Source of the DNA: UBA2137 sp963740205
GTDB taxonomy: Bacteria > Pseudomonadota > Alphaproteobacteria > Micavibrionales > Micavibrionaceae
NCBI GenBank assembly: GCA_963740205.1
Contig: CAVUDD010000005.1
Span: forward strand, 124,001-188,000
Direction of reading: 5' to 3'
DNA: 64,000 nucleotides
Below, in pieces: positions 37,971 to 46,988 of the stretch. Made by a program: the position numbers and the translations under genes. Numbering within the stretch: the stretch's first letter is position 1; each line of letters starts with the position of its first letter. Under the pieces are notes generated by a model. The model was not told where the DNA came from and did no database searches. It worked only from the letters and a program-made list of their open reading frames with translations.

Positions 37971-39140
37971 TTATGCTGCTTTTTGCAGTAATTTTTCCCT
38001 GTGCATTTCATAAGCCCATTCCAACCATGGGAATAAATCTTTGATATCTTGCGTATCGACCGTGCCACCTCCCCAAATACGAAAGCCAAGCGGCGCGGTC
38101 TTGTAGGCATTCATATCCTTAGCGGCGTTTTCCTCATCTAACGTTTTTAAAATATCTTTTACAAATTTTGTTTGAGTATCCTCAGGAAGTGCCAAAATTT
38201 CAGGGTCGATAATCCGCAAACACAAGGCCGTAGATGAACGAATGGTCTTGTCTGTTGTTAGAAAATCTATCCAGTCAATACCAGCAACCCATTCCTCGAC
38301 CGCATGTAAATTTGCTCTCGAACGGTCAATCATACCGTTTACGCCACCAATAGATTCCACCCATTCCAAAGCTACGAGACAGTCCTCCACGGCAATCATT
38401 GAGGGTGTATTTATTGTTGCACCTTTAAATAGATCTTCATTGAGCTTACCACTTTTTGTCATTCTAAAAATCTTGGGCAAGGCTCTATTAGGTATATAAT
38501 TCTCTAGTCTTTCAACTGCTCTTGGTGAAAGAACCAACATACCGTGCGCCGCCTCACCTCCTAGAACTTTTTGCCAAGACCAGGTTGTTACATCCAATTT
38601 TGACCAGTCCATCTCATAGGCAAAAATCGCAGATGTCGCGTCACATATTGTTAAACCCTCGCGTTCATCAGGAATCCAATCATGGTTAGGGATTCGTGCG
38701 CCTGATGTTGTACCATTCCACGGGAAAACCACATCACGTGTAAAATCCACTATGTTTAGGTCAGGGATTTCACCATAAGGTGCATTTAAAATACGGAAGT
38801 CATCCAGCTTCATATGATCCTTGGCGTCAGTTGCCCAATCTTTAGAAAAGTTTTCCCATTCCAAAATATCAACTCCGCGAGCTCCCAACATCGACCACAT
38901 AGCCATTTCAACCGCACCCGTATCAGATGCAGGAACTATAGCAATCTTATAATCGGCTGGGATTTCAAGAATCTCGCGATGTTTTTCAATAACCTCAAAA
39001 AGACGTAACTTTCCATCAGACGAGCGGTGCGAACGTCCCGTTAGTGCATCGGACAATTTATCCCAGCTCCAAGTCGGGTTTTTGCGTGTTGGACCAGATG
39101 AAAATTGAGGATTAATTGGTCGTTCGGATGGCTTATTCAT
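37971..39140 (-). CDS. serC: Phosphoserine aminotransferase SerC
   Basis: SerC is the PLP enzyme that converts 3-phosphohydroxypyruvate to phosphoserine. The 389-residue protein has the PLP lysine region 'WSWQKVLGGEAAHGML' and the N-terminal 'PQFSSGPTRKNP' block. It resembles the alphaproteobacterial and archaeal-type SerC subgroup. It is the first gene of the serC-serA operon and is divergent from serB, sharing a 149-base promoter region. Confidence 0.93.
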   Translation of the reverse strand: MNKPSERPINPQFSSGPTRKNPTWSWDKLSDALTGRSHRSSDGKLRLFEVIEKHREILEIPADYKIAIVPASDTGAVEMAMWSMLGARGVDILEWENFSKDWATDAKDHMKLDDFRILNAPYGEIPDLNIVDFTRDVVFPWNGTTSGARIPNHDWIPDEREGLTICDATSAIFAYEMDWSKLDVTTWSWQKVLGGEAAHGMLVLSPRAVERLENYIPNRALPKIFRMTKSGKLNEDLFKGATINTPSMIAVEDCLVALEWVESIGGVNGMIDRSRANLHAVEEWVAGIDWIDFLTTDKTIRSSTALCLRIIDPEILALPEDTQTKFVKDILKTLDEENAAKDMNAYKTAPLGFRIWGGGTVDTQDIKDLFPWLEWAYEMHREKLLQKAA

Positions 39141-39289
39141 ATCGTTTTCCTTTATTCACCACATATCGTGAAAATTTCTTCATTAAGCGATAGAAAAGAT
39201 AGTTGTTTCTGTCCAGTATTTTATAGTGAACGGCACTTGTTTACGTGTATACTCTAATTACAAATTCACAGGTTTTTATTTCCAATTTC

Positions 39290-40186
39290 ATGAGCACTTT
39301 TCTTACACTCGTTTCAGGTAAAGACACTTTTAATGCGGGCTTTGTTCCCGCGGTTCTTTTACTGCTGGAAGAGAACTCTCTTATTGATGCAGATGATGTG
39401 GCCTGGCTTTCAAAGGACAAGGCCGTTGATATTAATCTAAAACGTGAACCTTCATCTTCTTGCATAAGCGAACTTCGGCGTTTAAGTGATTCTGAAAAGG
39501 CAGACATGTTTTTGACTTCTTCTTTGGGCAGAAGAAAAAAACTTCTCATTGCCGATATGGACTCGACCATTGTTGCAGAAGAAACCCTTGATGAAATTGC
39601 AAAACATTATGGTATAGGAAAACTAGTTTCTGAAATCACCGAACGTTCCATGCGCGGTGAAATTGATTTCAAAACATCTCTACGAGAACGTGTTGCATTA
39701 CTTTCGGGAAAAGACTCTGCTGTATTATCTTTTGTAAGAGACGATACAACATTAAATAAAGGCGCAAAAACACTTGTACAAACGATGGCAAAACACGGTG
39801 CTAAATGTGTTTTGATATCAGGTGGCTTCACTTACTTCACGCAATATGTTGCAACACTTTGTGGGTTTCATCATCATCACGGAAACACACTTCAGGTCAA
39901 AAAGAATAAAATTAGTGGATTCGTAGAGGATCCGATTTTAGATGCTTCGGCAAAAAGTCAATTGATGCGTGAATATATGAATAAATATAGCGTTAAATCC
40001 GATGACGTTCTGGCAGTTGGGGATGGCGCAAATGACAAGGTAATGATAAGCGATGCAGGGTTGGGAATAGGATATTATCCTAAAGATATTCTGAGAGAAG
40101 TCTCAAATAACCACATCCTTTACGGTGACCTGAGTGCAGCATTATACGCACAAGGGTTTAGCGATAATGATTTTAGTGTAGAATAA
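39290..40186 (+). CDS. serB: Phosphoserine phosphatase SerB
   Basis: SerB is the HAD-family phosphatase that makes serine, the last step of the pathway. The nucleophile motif 'LLIADMDSTIVAEETLDEIA' and later 'VGDGANDKVMISDAGLGIGY' (the HAD motif IV) are present. I chose the ATG at 39290; a GTG 45 bases upstream is in frame but adds no conserved sequence. With serA and serC on the other side, the complete serine pathway is in one place. Confidence 0.94.
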   Translation: MSTFLTLVSGKDTFNAGFVPAVLLLLEENSLIDADDVAWLSKDKAVDINLKREPSSSCISELRRLSDSEKADMFLTSSLGRRKKLLIADMDSTIVAEETLDEIAKHYGIGKLVSEITERSMRGEIDFKTSLRERVALLSGKDSAVLSFVRDDTTLNKGAKTLVQTMAKHGAKCVLISGGFTYFTQYVATLCGFHHHHGNTLQVKKNKISGFVEDPILDASAKSQLMREYMNKYSVKSDDVLAVGDGANDKVMISDAGLGIGYYPKDILREVSNNHILYGDLSAALYAQGFSDNDFSVE

Positions 40187-40190
40187 CCAC

Positions 40191-41108
40191 ATGACAATTA
40201 ATCAAGACTACAAGCTTTCCGATGGCGAACTTAATGAACTTATTGCAAAATATTGCACTGATTTCACAGAAAATGCCCGCCTAGACAGATACGACCCTAT
40301 AACAGGTCGTGACAGAGAACTGGATGAGACGATCCTTATCCTTTTACAAAAAGGTCGTAAAAACGTCATGTTACAGGCGCCTGCCGGTGTAGGTAAAACA
40401 GCACTATGTGTTGGTTTGGCACAAAAAATTGTGGCTGGTAATGTCCCAGAATACCTTAAAGATGCGCGCGTTCTTGAACTTGATTTGGCCTCTATGGCTG
40501 CTGGGACATCAACAATATCTGAATTTCAGGGACGTATTGTGCCTCTTCTGAAAGGCATTGGCGAACGATACAGAGATACAACCCAACCCAAAACGATTCT
40601 GTTTATTGACGAAATCCACCAGATTATGCCGAGCTGCGAAGGCAGTTCCTATCGTGGACTATCCGAGGTTATGAAGCCTTATCTTACGGCGGGCGCATTA
40701 AATGTCATCGGTGCAACAACAAAGGACGAGTATAGAATATATGTCGAGGTTGACCCCGCTATGGATAGGCGATTCCAAAAGGTCGAATTGACTGTTCCAG
40801 ATGAAGATCAAACTTATACGATTTTGCAGAATTTGCGCTCTCGCTACACCGACCATCATAAGGTCGATATCTCAGATACGGTTTTACGTGTGATTGTAAA
40901 GCTAACTAACCAACATATCCGCAAACGCAACCAGCCTGATAAATCCATTATCACAATGGACGCAGCCCTTGCCTGGCAAGTTATGCATGATGGTAATGGT
41001 GGTGAATTGAAACTAGAAAATGTCTATACAATAGTTGCGAGAGAGACCGGCCTCCACCCAGAAGCCCTTGCTTTAAATGACAAAGAATTGAGCGCTTTAA
41101 AGACCTAA
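40191..41108 (+). CDS. Stand-alone ClpA/B-type AAA+ ATPase
   Basis: A 305-residue protein with a single AAA+ module like the first nucleotide-binding domain of ClpA, ClpB or ClpC. Walker A 'APAGVGKT' lies at residues 63-70, Walker B 'ILFIDEIHQI' about 70 residues later, and the 'PAMDRRFQKVELTVPDEDQT' block carries the arginine finger. It lacks the N-terminal substrate domain, the second AAA+ domain and the ClpP-binding loop. It starts four bases after serB, so the two are likely co-transcribed. The function is unknown; a lone unfoldase or remodelling ATPase is the simplest inference. Confidence 0.8.
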   Translation: MTINQDYKLSDGELNELIAKYCTDFTENARLDRYDPITGRDRELDETILILLQKGRKNVMLQAPAGVGKTALCVGLAQKIVAGNVPEYLKDARVLELDLASMAAGTSTISEFQGRIVPLLKGIGERYRDTTQPKTILFIDEIHQIMPSCEGSSYRGLSEVMKPYLTAGALNVIGATTKDEYRIYVEVDPAMDRRFQKVELTVPDEDQTYTILQNLRSRYTDHHKVDISDTVLRVIVKLTNQHIRKRNQPDKSIITMDAALAWQVMHDGNGGELKLENVYTIVARETGLHPEALALNDKELSALKT

Positions 41109-41826
41109 ATTATTAATTTCAGCGGGACTTACATACCGCCACTGACCTTCGTCAACATCGTCTATTTTCAAGCTTCCAATTTGGACACGGTGAAGTTTTA
41201 CGACCTCATTATCTAGTTTTTCAAACATTTTTTTAATTTGATGATATCGCCCTTCTGTAAGAATCAATTCGCAAGTTTTGTCACTTTTCTTTTTAAATTG
41301 AACAGGCTTAAGAGGTTTGGTTTCACCCTCAATCGTGAATTCACCCGAGGCAAATAATTTTTCTTCTTCGCCGCTAAAGTGCATCCCTCACCTCGACCTG
41401 ATATATTTTAGGAAGATGTGTTTTGGGATGGGTAATTTTATGCAGGAAATCACCATCATCGGTCATAAATACTAAACCAGTTGAGTCTTTATCAAGTCTT
41501 CCAGCAATTGATAGTTTTGGATTTCTGTTGCGAAAGCGAGGAGGTAAAAATTTGAAAATAGTCGGGCCGTCTTTATCACTGTGACCACATACAAAACCCG
41601 TTGGCTTGTGCAGAATAAGATATATGGGCGAAAATGGATCAAGAGACTCCTTATCAAAAGTGGCTCTTGAATGTAAATCATCTGTCACTTCTATTTTCGC
41701 AGAAGCACTGGAAACCAGTTCACCATCGAGCTCGAAGGCACCATAACGAATAGCCTTACCAATGTAATTACGCGAGCCATAACCTAGGTTGGAAAGTAAC
41801 TTATCTAGACGGATATACTTACTCAT
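41097..41826 (-). CDS. RsuA-family pseudouridine synthase, one-base frameshift
   Basis: This enzyme isomerises uridine to pseudouridine in ribosomal RNA (RsuA/RluB/RluE family). The S4-like N-terminal domain 'IRLDKLLSNLGYGSRNYIG' precedes the catalytic 'LSIAGRLDKDSTGLVFMTDDG' block with the active-site Asp ('GRLDKDSTGL'). The frame stops at 41374-41376, and the C-terminal half continues in the next frame. Removing one base of the AAA run (41376-41378) joins them as 'DALSGEEEKLFASGE' and gives 242 residues. The break is most likely a sequence error. The start overlaps the end of the RsmC-like gene by four bases. Confidence 0.85.
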
Positions 41827-42833
41827 ACTTTTTCTGCCATCAGAATTTTAAATCCATCTTTAATAGTTAAACAGCTAAATTTACCAAATCTATTTTCCAA
41901 AACTTTTTCATAAGGTAATTGCGTGTTGGCAACCATATATAATTTTCCTCCACTAGATAACATCTCGTAAGCGGTATGAATAAATTGCTGCCCCAAAGTA
42001 ATATCCTTTGACTTTCCCTCGTGGAAAGGTGGATTCATAACAACTGTTTTGACCTTTTGACAATCGGGATTATTTCTTAAATCCCACCAAGAGACTTTCC
42101 AGTTTTTATCTTTGTATTTTTCTACAAGGTTTAATCTGCATGCCTCAACCGCCCTTAAATCATTATCAAAAGCACAGAGCATAGCTTCGGGATTTTTTCT
42201 TAGAATTGCGGACGATAAGTAGCCGTAGCCACATCCTAAATCCGCAACTGGAGATTGAATTTCAGGTAATGAATTGTTCAGGAGTTTTGAACCTATATCA
42301 ATCTTATCAAAACCATAAATACCAGCGCGACTATAATAACCATGTTCATTTTTATTATAAGATGGTGCGAGGGGCTTAGCACTCTCCGCTTGAGAGCAAT
42401 CCAATTCATAAATCTTACAGTGATGTTTTGATGTCTGGTTTTTAACATTCAAACCAAAACTATTAAAAACGGTGGGTAGGCTTTTTGCGCCTGTTTTAAC
42501 GTGTGAAATAACAATCAATTGTCCCGAAGGGCGTATTTTCGGGATAATACTAGCAAGATTATCTTTGGTAGCCTTCTTATTCTTATCAACGAAGAGAACA
42601 ACAAAGTCATATTGGGATTTAGTGTGACTTTCCTCAATATTTTGGAAACCAGCCTTTTCCCATATTTTGTTGTCTTGATAATGAAAATTTAGAATATGCG
42701 TTTTTTCAGAGAGAAATACTTGCGACAGTGAGCCCTCATACGGAACGGAATGCAAAAGAGCCTTCTCAAATTCTAATGGCTCGTCTTTCAGATAATAGAG
42801 AAAAGCTTTTAGCTCTTCTTGCGATGAATTCAT
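41823..42833 (-). CDS. RsmC-like 16S rRNA methyltransferase
   Basis: This 336-residue protein has a C-terminal methyltransferase domain with SAM motif 'VADLGCGYGYLSSAIL' and the catalytic 'VVMNPPFHEGKS' (NPPF/Y) that marks guanine N2- and adenine N6-methyltransferases. The N-terminal half is a poorly conserved, degenerate domain, as in RsmC, which methylates 16S rRNA. It begins six bases after the PII gene and overlaps the pseudouridine synthase by four bases, so an rRNA-modification pair is likely. Confidence 0.85.
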   Translation of the reverse strand: MNSSQEELKAFLYYLKDEPLEFEKALLHSVPYEGSLSQVFLSEKTHILNFHYQDNKIWEKAGFQNIEESHTKSQYDFVVLFVDKNKKATKDNLASIIPKIRPSGQLIVISHVKTGAKSLPTVFNSFGLNVKNQTSKHHCKIYELDCSQAESAKPLAPSYNKNEHGYYSRAGIYGFDKIDIGSKLLNNSLPEIQSPVADLGCGYGYLSSAILRKNPEAMLCAFDNDLRAVEACRLNLVEKYKDKNWKVSWWDLRNNPDCQKVKTVVMNPPFHEGKSKDITLGQQFIHTAYEMLSSGGKLYMVANTQLPYEKVLENRFGKFSCLTIKDGFKILMAEKV

Positions 42834-42838
42834 TGAAT

Positions 42839-43177
42839 TTACAGAGCCTCTGACCCTGTTTCACCAGTGCGTATACGCATCGCCTGTTCAATGGCATAAA
42901 CAAAAATTTTACCATCTCCAATGCGACCTGTTCCTGCAACTTTCTGGATAATTTGAACGACTTCATCGACTTTCTTATCGTCAACAACGATCTCCATTTT
43001 CACTTTGGGTAGAAAATTCACGCTGTATTCAGAACCACGGTACATTTCCGTTTTTCCTTTTTGACGACCAAAACCTTTGACCTCTGTGACCGTTAAACCT
43101 TCAACACCTGCCTCGGTCAACGCATCGCGTACGTCGTCCAATTTAAACGGCTTGATGATTGCCATGACCATTTTCAT
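42839..43177 (-). CDS. Nitrogen regulatory protein PII (GlnB/GlnK)
   Basis: PII senses nitrogen, energy and 2-oxoglutarate and binds regulatory targets. The 112-residue protein has the T-loop 'GKTEMYRGSEYSVNFLPK' with the Tyr that is uridylylated, and the C-terminal 'GRIGDGKIFVYAIEQAMRIRTGE'. I chose the ATG at 43177 because it fits the family start 'MKMVMAIIKPFKLDDVR'. No amtB or glnA is next to it, so I do not choose between glnB and glnK. Confidence 0.94.
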   Translation of the reverse strand: MKMVMAIIKPFKLDDVRDALTEAGVEGLTVTEVKGFGRQKGKTEMYRGSEYSVNFLPKVKMEIVVDDKKVDEVVQIIQKVAGTGRIGDGKIFVYAIEQAMRIRTGETGSEAL

Positions 43178-43240
43178 GCGATAAGTTCCTTTATACTGTT
43201 TTTTCAGCTCTAATTTATACTCTGTTAGGAGTTTATGCAA

Positions 43241-44503
43241 ATGAGTAAAGTGCGTCAATCAACCAAAAAATCTCAGTCCTTCGACATTGTTGTTGTCGGT
43301 GGCGGTCTAGCTGGTCTCTCTCTCACGGCTTTACTGGCATCACAAAATTTTACCGTTGCATGTATTGATAAAGCTGATCCTAAAAAAGCTCTTACTGAAG
43401 ATTTTGATGGTCGTACAACTGCTGTGTCTTGGGCTTCACAAAAAATTCTCAAATCGGCAAATGTCTGGGATAAATTAGAGGGTAATGCCTGTCCCATAAA
43501 AGACATCCAGATTCTGGATGGAGACAGTCCAGTACTACTTGAATTTTTTAGCCACGAGGTTGATGACCGTGCCTTTGGATGGATAATTGAAAATCGTCTT
43601 ATCCGTGCAGAACTCTACAAAGCGATTACCAAGAATAAAAATGCGCAATTCTTTGCACCTGAATCGGTTAAGGATTTTAGCATTAATGAAAAGAGTGCGA
43701 TTGTTCATCTGGATAATGACCAGAACCTTGAGGCGCAATTAATTGTCGGTGCAGACGGTAGTCATTCTTTTACACGTGAGTGGATGGATATTCCTGTCCG
43801 TGGCTGGGCGTATAATCAGCATGCTGTTGTTTGTATAGCCACTCACGAAAACTCGCATGGAAATATAGCCGTTGAGCATTTTAGATCTGAGGGCCCCTTT
43901 GCCGTTCTACCAATGACAGATGATATGAATGGTAACCACAGATCATCCGTTGTGTGGACACAGCACGGAAGGGCTGACAAAAGCGCATTGTCCTATTCAG
44001 AAGATATTTTTAATACAGCGCTCAACACAAGATTTCCCGATTTTTATGGAGAGGTTAAATTATCAAGTAAACGCTTCTCTTATCCCTTAGGTCTAAAACA
44101 TGCCTATGAATATATAAAGCCCCGAATGGTGCTGGTCGCAGAGGCGGCGCATGCTATGCATCCGATTGCGGGACAAGGTTTAAATATGAGTTTTCGTGAC
44201 ATTGCCTGTTTATCTTCTTTGCTTATCGAGGCAAAAACTAAGAAACAAGATTTGGGTAGCTCTGCTCTACTTGAAAGTTATCAGCAAAAACGTCGCGTTG
44301 ATAATGTCGGCATGATGGCGGCAACAGATAGTCTGAATAAATTATTTTCTAACAGTGTTCCGATACTCGGAAAATTCAGAAAACTGGGCGTGCGCGCAGT
44401 ATCAAAATTTCCGCCGGCAAAGCAGTTCTTTATGAAACAAGCCATGGGAATGACAGGAGGCACGACAGGCCTTCTCCCAGAATTAATCAGGGAGAAAGAT
44501 TAG
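43241..44503 (+). CDS. UbiH/UbiF/COQ6-family FAD monooxygenase
   Basis: This 420-residue flavoenzyme hydroxylates the ring in ubiquinone synthesis. FAD motifs are present: the dinucleotide-binding 'DIVVVGGGLAGLSLTALLAS', the 'VGADGSHS' motif and the C-terminal 'AAHAMHPIAGQGLNMSFRDI'. I chose the ATG at 43241 because the TTAGGAG ribosome site lies nine bases upstream, while the ATG six bases earlier is too close. It ends four bases into the convergent repeat-protein gene (44500-44503). Confidence 0.9.
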   Translation: MSKVRQSTKKSQSFDIVVVGGGLAGLSLTALLASQNFTVACIDKADPKKALTEDFDGRTTAVSWASQKILKSANVWDKLEGNACPIKDIQILDGDSPVLLEFFSHEVDDRAFGWIIENRLIRAELYKAITKNKNAQFFAPESVKDFSINEKSAIVHLDNDQNLEAQLIVGADGSHSFTREWMDIPVRGWAYNQHAVVCIATHENSHGNIAVEHFRSEGPFAVLPMTDDMNGNHRSSVVWTQHGRADKSALSYSEDIFNTALNTRFPDFYGEVKLSSKRFSYPLGLKHAYEYIKPRMVLVAEAAHAMHPIAGQGLNMSFRDIACLSSLLIEAKTKKQDLGSSALLESYQQKRRVDNVGMMAATDSLNKLFSNSVPILGKFRKLGVRAVSKFPPAKQFFMKQAMGMTGGTTGLLPELIREKD

Positions 44504-46047
44504 CTACTTCCGCTTAGTATAGGTGCAGGGTCTTTAGGTGCGTTTGCCAAATTATTTGGATGATCCGCAGCCACCACCGAAGGAGCTATGTCTGTTTGCT
44601 GCACATCCCCTGGCTGCGGAACACGACGATTCCCCTGCCCATCCACTCTCGGTGCTTGAGGCACAACACTGCCGTCTTCAGCACTAATGCGCGTAGGGAC
44701 ATTAGATGCATATTGAGGATCAAGACTTCCTGGAAAGTTCATTGCTGTTTGGAAGGTTCCAAATACCCGCCCAGCTCTGTCCATTAAACCCATGCCTTCA
44801 GCATTGCCTAACAGGGTGTTTACCTCACTGGTAATACCCATAGCACCTTGCATTCTTTCGAATAGATCTGTGGCCATACCCATGAATTGTTGTGCCATAC
44901 CCGCAAAATCGATATCACCAAGGCCACTCAGAAGATCACCAATAAATGGAATATTCTGAAGTGATGCCATTGTATCACTTCCCAGTAAACCACCCATACT
45001 ATACATTTCACGCTGGATACGCCCAGCAAGTTCAGGACCAAGCAAGTTTTGAGCATTCCCATATCCACTCATCGCGATAAAATTATCTTCACCCAAAATA
45101 CGAATCCAAGTAGCTTGGTCTTGTCTTAGGCTTGCAGCTATTCCTGTAATTGACTCAGCCGACAAACTACTCTCGCCTGTCATACCTGTCATGGTTGATA
45201 GATTTTCTACATAATTTGCTGCTTTTGCTGGGTCTCGTAAATTCGCCAAGATCGCCTGCTGGTTTGCTGGATCAGACAGAATTTCTGTCATGGCAGACTT
45301 GATTTCAGGAGGTATAGACTCATTGCTTGTAATGCTGTCGGTTAACAGAGCCATCATCATTTCAGGTTGCGCTACCGACAACAAATTCACAGAGGCTACA
45401 CTCAATGTTGGATGATGTTTAATCAGTCCAATTGCATCAATTTCGGTCATAGATGACAAAGCGTCTCTATTAGAATTCAGGTAACGGCCAAGACTTCCCA
45501 TGACCTCACTATTGCCTTTTAGGTCTGAAATGGCTTGTTGCTGATCACTAAGACTTACCCCATCTCTCTCCATCTGTTCTACCAAAGCATCCACGAATTG
45601 TTGCCCTGCCAACTCTGGATTAGTACGCGCAGTTTCCAATGCTGCTGCCAGCGGTGAAGGAGGTGGGGCTTGCTCTGCAGGCCTCTCAGCTACAGAAGCT
45701 TCCTCGGGTTCGGTTTGTGTGCGAGCGTTTGCCCTTGCACTTTCACCAGGTTGCAAAACTCTTGGTCTATCAGCTGCTGCTGGTGCAGGAGCTCTTTCCG
45801 TGCGCGCTGCAGGAGCTCTTTCCGTGCGCGCTGCAGGAGCTCTTTCCGTGCGCGCTGCAGGAGCTCTTCTTTCTTGCGCTGCGACGGTTGCTCTATCTAC
45901 TTCTCCAGCACGTTGCTGAACATAGTCTATAAAATTGTCATCTGCTAATCGTGAAGCATATCTCTCAGGATGAGCTCTAAAGTCAGACACCGAAAAGTTG
46001 GCTATTCTTAAGCCTGATGCACCTCTTTGGTTCATCCAAGCGGTCAT
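44500..46047 (-). CDS. Secretion-locus-linked protein with 24-bp tandem repeats
   Basis: I do not recognise this 515-residue protein. It is the last gene of the Dot/Icm minus-strand run. The N-terminus is compact and has no signal peptide. Residues 56-87 contain three units of 'ERAPAART' plus a partial fourth. Two Pro/Glu/Ala-rich low-complexity stretches follow. A long helical middle (about 125-420) is rich in Ala, Met, Gln and Asn, and Gly- and Met-rich stretches such as 'FIGDLLSGLGDIDFAGMAQQ' lie near residue 365. The tail is Pro-, Asp- and Val-rich. The composition suggests a soluble modular protein, possibly a secreted substrate or a scaffold; both are inferences. Confidence 0.65.
   Translation of the reverse strand: MTAWMNQRGASGLRIANFSVSDFRAHPERYASRLADDNFIDYVQQRAGEVDRATVAAQERRAPAARTERAPAARTERAPAARTERAPAPAAADRPRVLQPGESARANARTQTEPEEASVAERPAEQAPPPSPLAAALETARTNPELAGQQFVDALVEQMERDGVSLSDQQQAISDLKGNSEVMGSLGRYLNSNRDALSSMTEIDAIGLIKHHPTLSVASVNLLSVAQPEMMMALLTDSITSNESIPPEIKSAMTEILSDPANQQAILANLRDPAKAANYVENLSTMTGMTGESSLSAESITGIAASLRQDQATWIRILGEDNFIAMSGYGNAQNLLGPELAGRIQREMYSMGGLLGSDTMASLQNIPFIGDLLSGLGDIDFAGMAQQFMGMATDLFERMQGAMGITSEVNTLLGNAEGMGLMDRAGRVFGTFQTAMNFPGSLDPQYASNVPTRISAEDGSVVPQAPRVDGQGNRRVPQPGDVQQTDIAPSVVAADHPNNLANAPKDPAPILSGSS
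45785..45880 (-). repeat. Tandem repeat of 24 bp, three full units and a partial fourth
   Basis: The unit GCAGGAGCTCTTTCCGTGCG plus CGCT starts at 45785, 45809 and 45833; a fourth unit from 45857 diverges after its first half. It codes for 'ERAPAART' repeats. Identical copies indicate a recent expansion. Confidence 0.85.
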
Positions 46048-46130
46048 TCCGCTTCCAGAAACGTTTTAAGTTTCCAGTTAAGCGGCACTACTTCCCCACG
46101 TTAATCATCTCTGCATCTAAGGGTTGCTTC

Positions 46131-46266
46131 TTACCGTGCATTATTTAAAATTGCTGTGGCTTGAGGACGTGTTAAGTAGCCTCTTGAACTAGTTTGTTTG
46201 CAAAATGTCTCATAAATGCAACTTCATCACCTTAGTCAGTGCAGTATCATACCTGTTCGTTGACAT
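46131..46266 (-). pseudogene. Possible small broken gene, about 45 aa
   Basis: Reading the minus strand, AGGAG lies six bases before an ATG at 46266 that opens 'MSTNRYDTALTKVMKLH'. The frame stops after 18 codons, but two later frames contain protein-like pieces ('FMRHFANKLVQEA', 'YLTRPQATAILNNAR') with a stop at 46131-46133. Adding two bases gives 46 whole codons. The gene lies 10 bases downstream of the 75-residue gene. It could be a decayed or error-damaged small gene, or chance. Confidence 0.3.
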
Positions 46267-46275
46267 CTTATTCTC

Positions 46276-46503
46276 CTATCTCTTTCCTACTTCTTTCAAA
46301 GATTCAAAAACCTTTGCTATTGTATTCCTTAAGTTTTGCGGTAAATCATCCCAATTTTCCGTTGCGATTTCTTGTATATAATCCATTGCCTCCATTGCGT
46401 CTGCGTTACCAGAATCTGCGCGCATTGAAATAATGGAAATCAAACCATTTTTGCCTTCTGGCGTATCCTTTTTTATCGCTTCCAACATTCCCTTAGCCGC
46501 CAT
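46276..46503 (-). CDS. Small hypothetical protein of the secretion run, 75 aa
   Basis: This soluble protein starts 'MAAKGMLEAIKKDTPEGKNG' and is mostly helical, with 'ADAMEAMDYIQEIATENWDDL' in the middle. No homologue is recognised. I chose the ATG at 46503 because GAGG lies six bases before it; a GTG 12 bases upstream would destroy that spacing. Its size and position at the end of the Dot/Icm run suggest a chaperone-like or accessory subunit, as with IcmS or IcmW, but there is no sequence evidence for that. Confidence 0.6.
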   Translation of the reverse strand: MAAKGMLEAIKKDTPEGKNGLISIISMRADSGNADAMEAMDYIQEIATENWDDLPQNLRNTIAKVFESLKEVGKR

Positions 46504-46526
46504 AAGGAACCTCACTTAATGTATGT

Positions 46527-46907
46527 TTACGCACCACCAAGAGGAATCATATAAGGCATACCGACTTTCTCTTCATCTTTGTGAACGTACACCAACATTA
46601 CTTTTTTGGAATTGACCAAATGTTCATGCTGGCGCTCAAAAATCTTTATGCCAAATGCCTGAATGCGTGCCTCTACCGTTACAAAATAAAGCTGTGCCAA
46701 ATCCACGTCGTATTCCGCCCACCAGTAATTCTCGGGAAGAGGCTGGTTATGATAAAGCGTTGCAACACCTGTATCATTCACAAGTAATTCAATCCCCATT
46801 GTCTTGTTCAAAGACGGCAAAACAGGTGTGTCTTGCGGCATTTTTTGCAAAGGTTTAATGGCCTTTGGATCCAGCGGATTTTCTGTTGTTTTTGCGGTAT
46901 TGGCCAC
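46527..46907 (-). CDS. Hypothetical protein of the secretion run, 126 aa
   Basis: A 126-residue protein without a signal peptide or membrane span. It has an N-terminal disordered stretch to about residue 30 and then an alpha/beta pattern with 'WWAEYDVDLAQLYFVTVEA' and 'MLVYVHKDEEKVGMPYMIPL'. I recognise no family. It follows the 170-residue gene by 81 bases on the same strand. Confidence 0.6.
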   Translation of the reverse strand: MANTAKTTENPLDPKAIKPLQKMPQDTPVLPSLNKTMGIELLVNDTGVATLYHNQPLPENYWWAEYDVDLAQLYFVTVEARIQAFGIKIFERQHEHLVNSKKVMLVYVHKDEEKVGMPYMIPLGGA

Positions 46908-46988
46908 GCTTAAAACTCTCCTTAAATTATTATTCCCTATTATACGGCAAAACGTTAAGAAAGCGCAAATTTGGTGACATATTTTTTA

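Noticed and set aside
45639..45948. Plus-strand open frames with tandem 'SVRAAGAL' repeats opposite the 24-bp repeats
   Set aside because: They are the antisense of the 'ERAPAART' repeats; the minus-strand frame is longer and has ordered domains on both sides.
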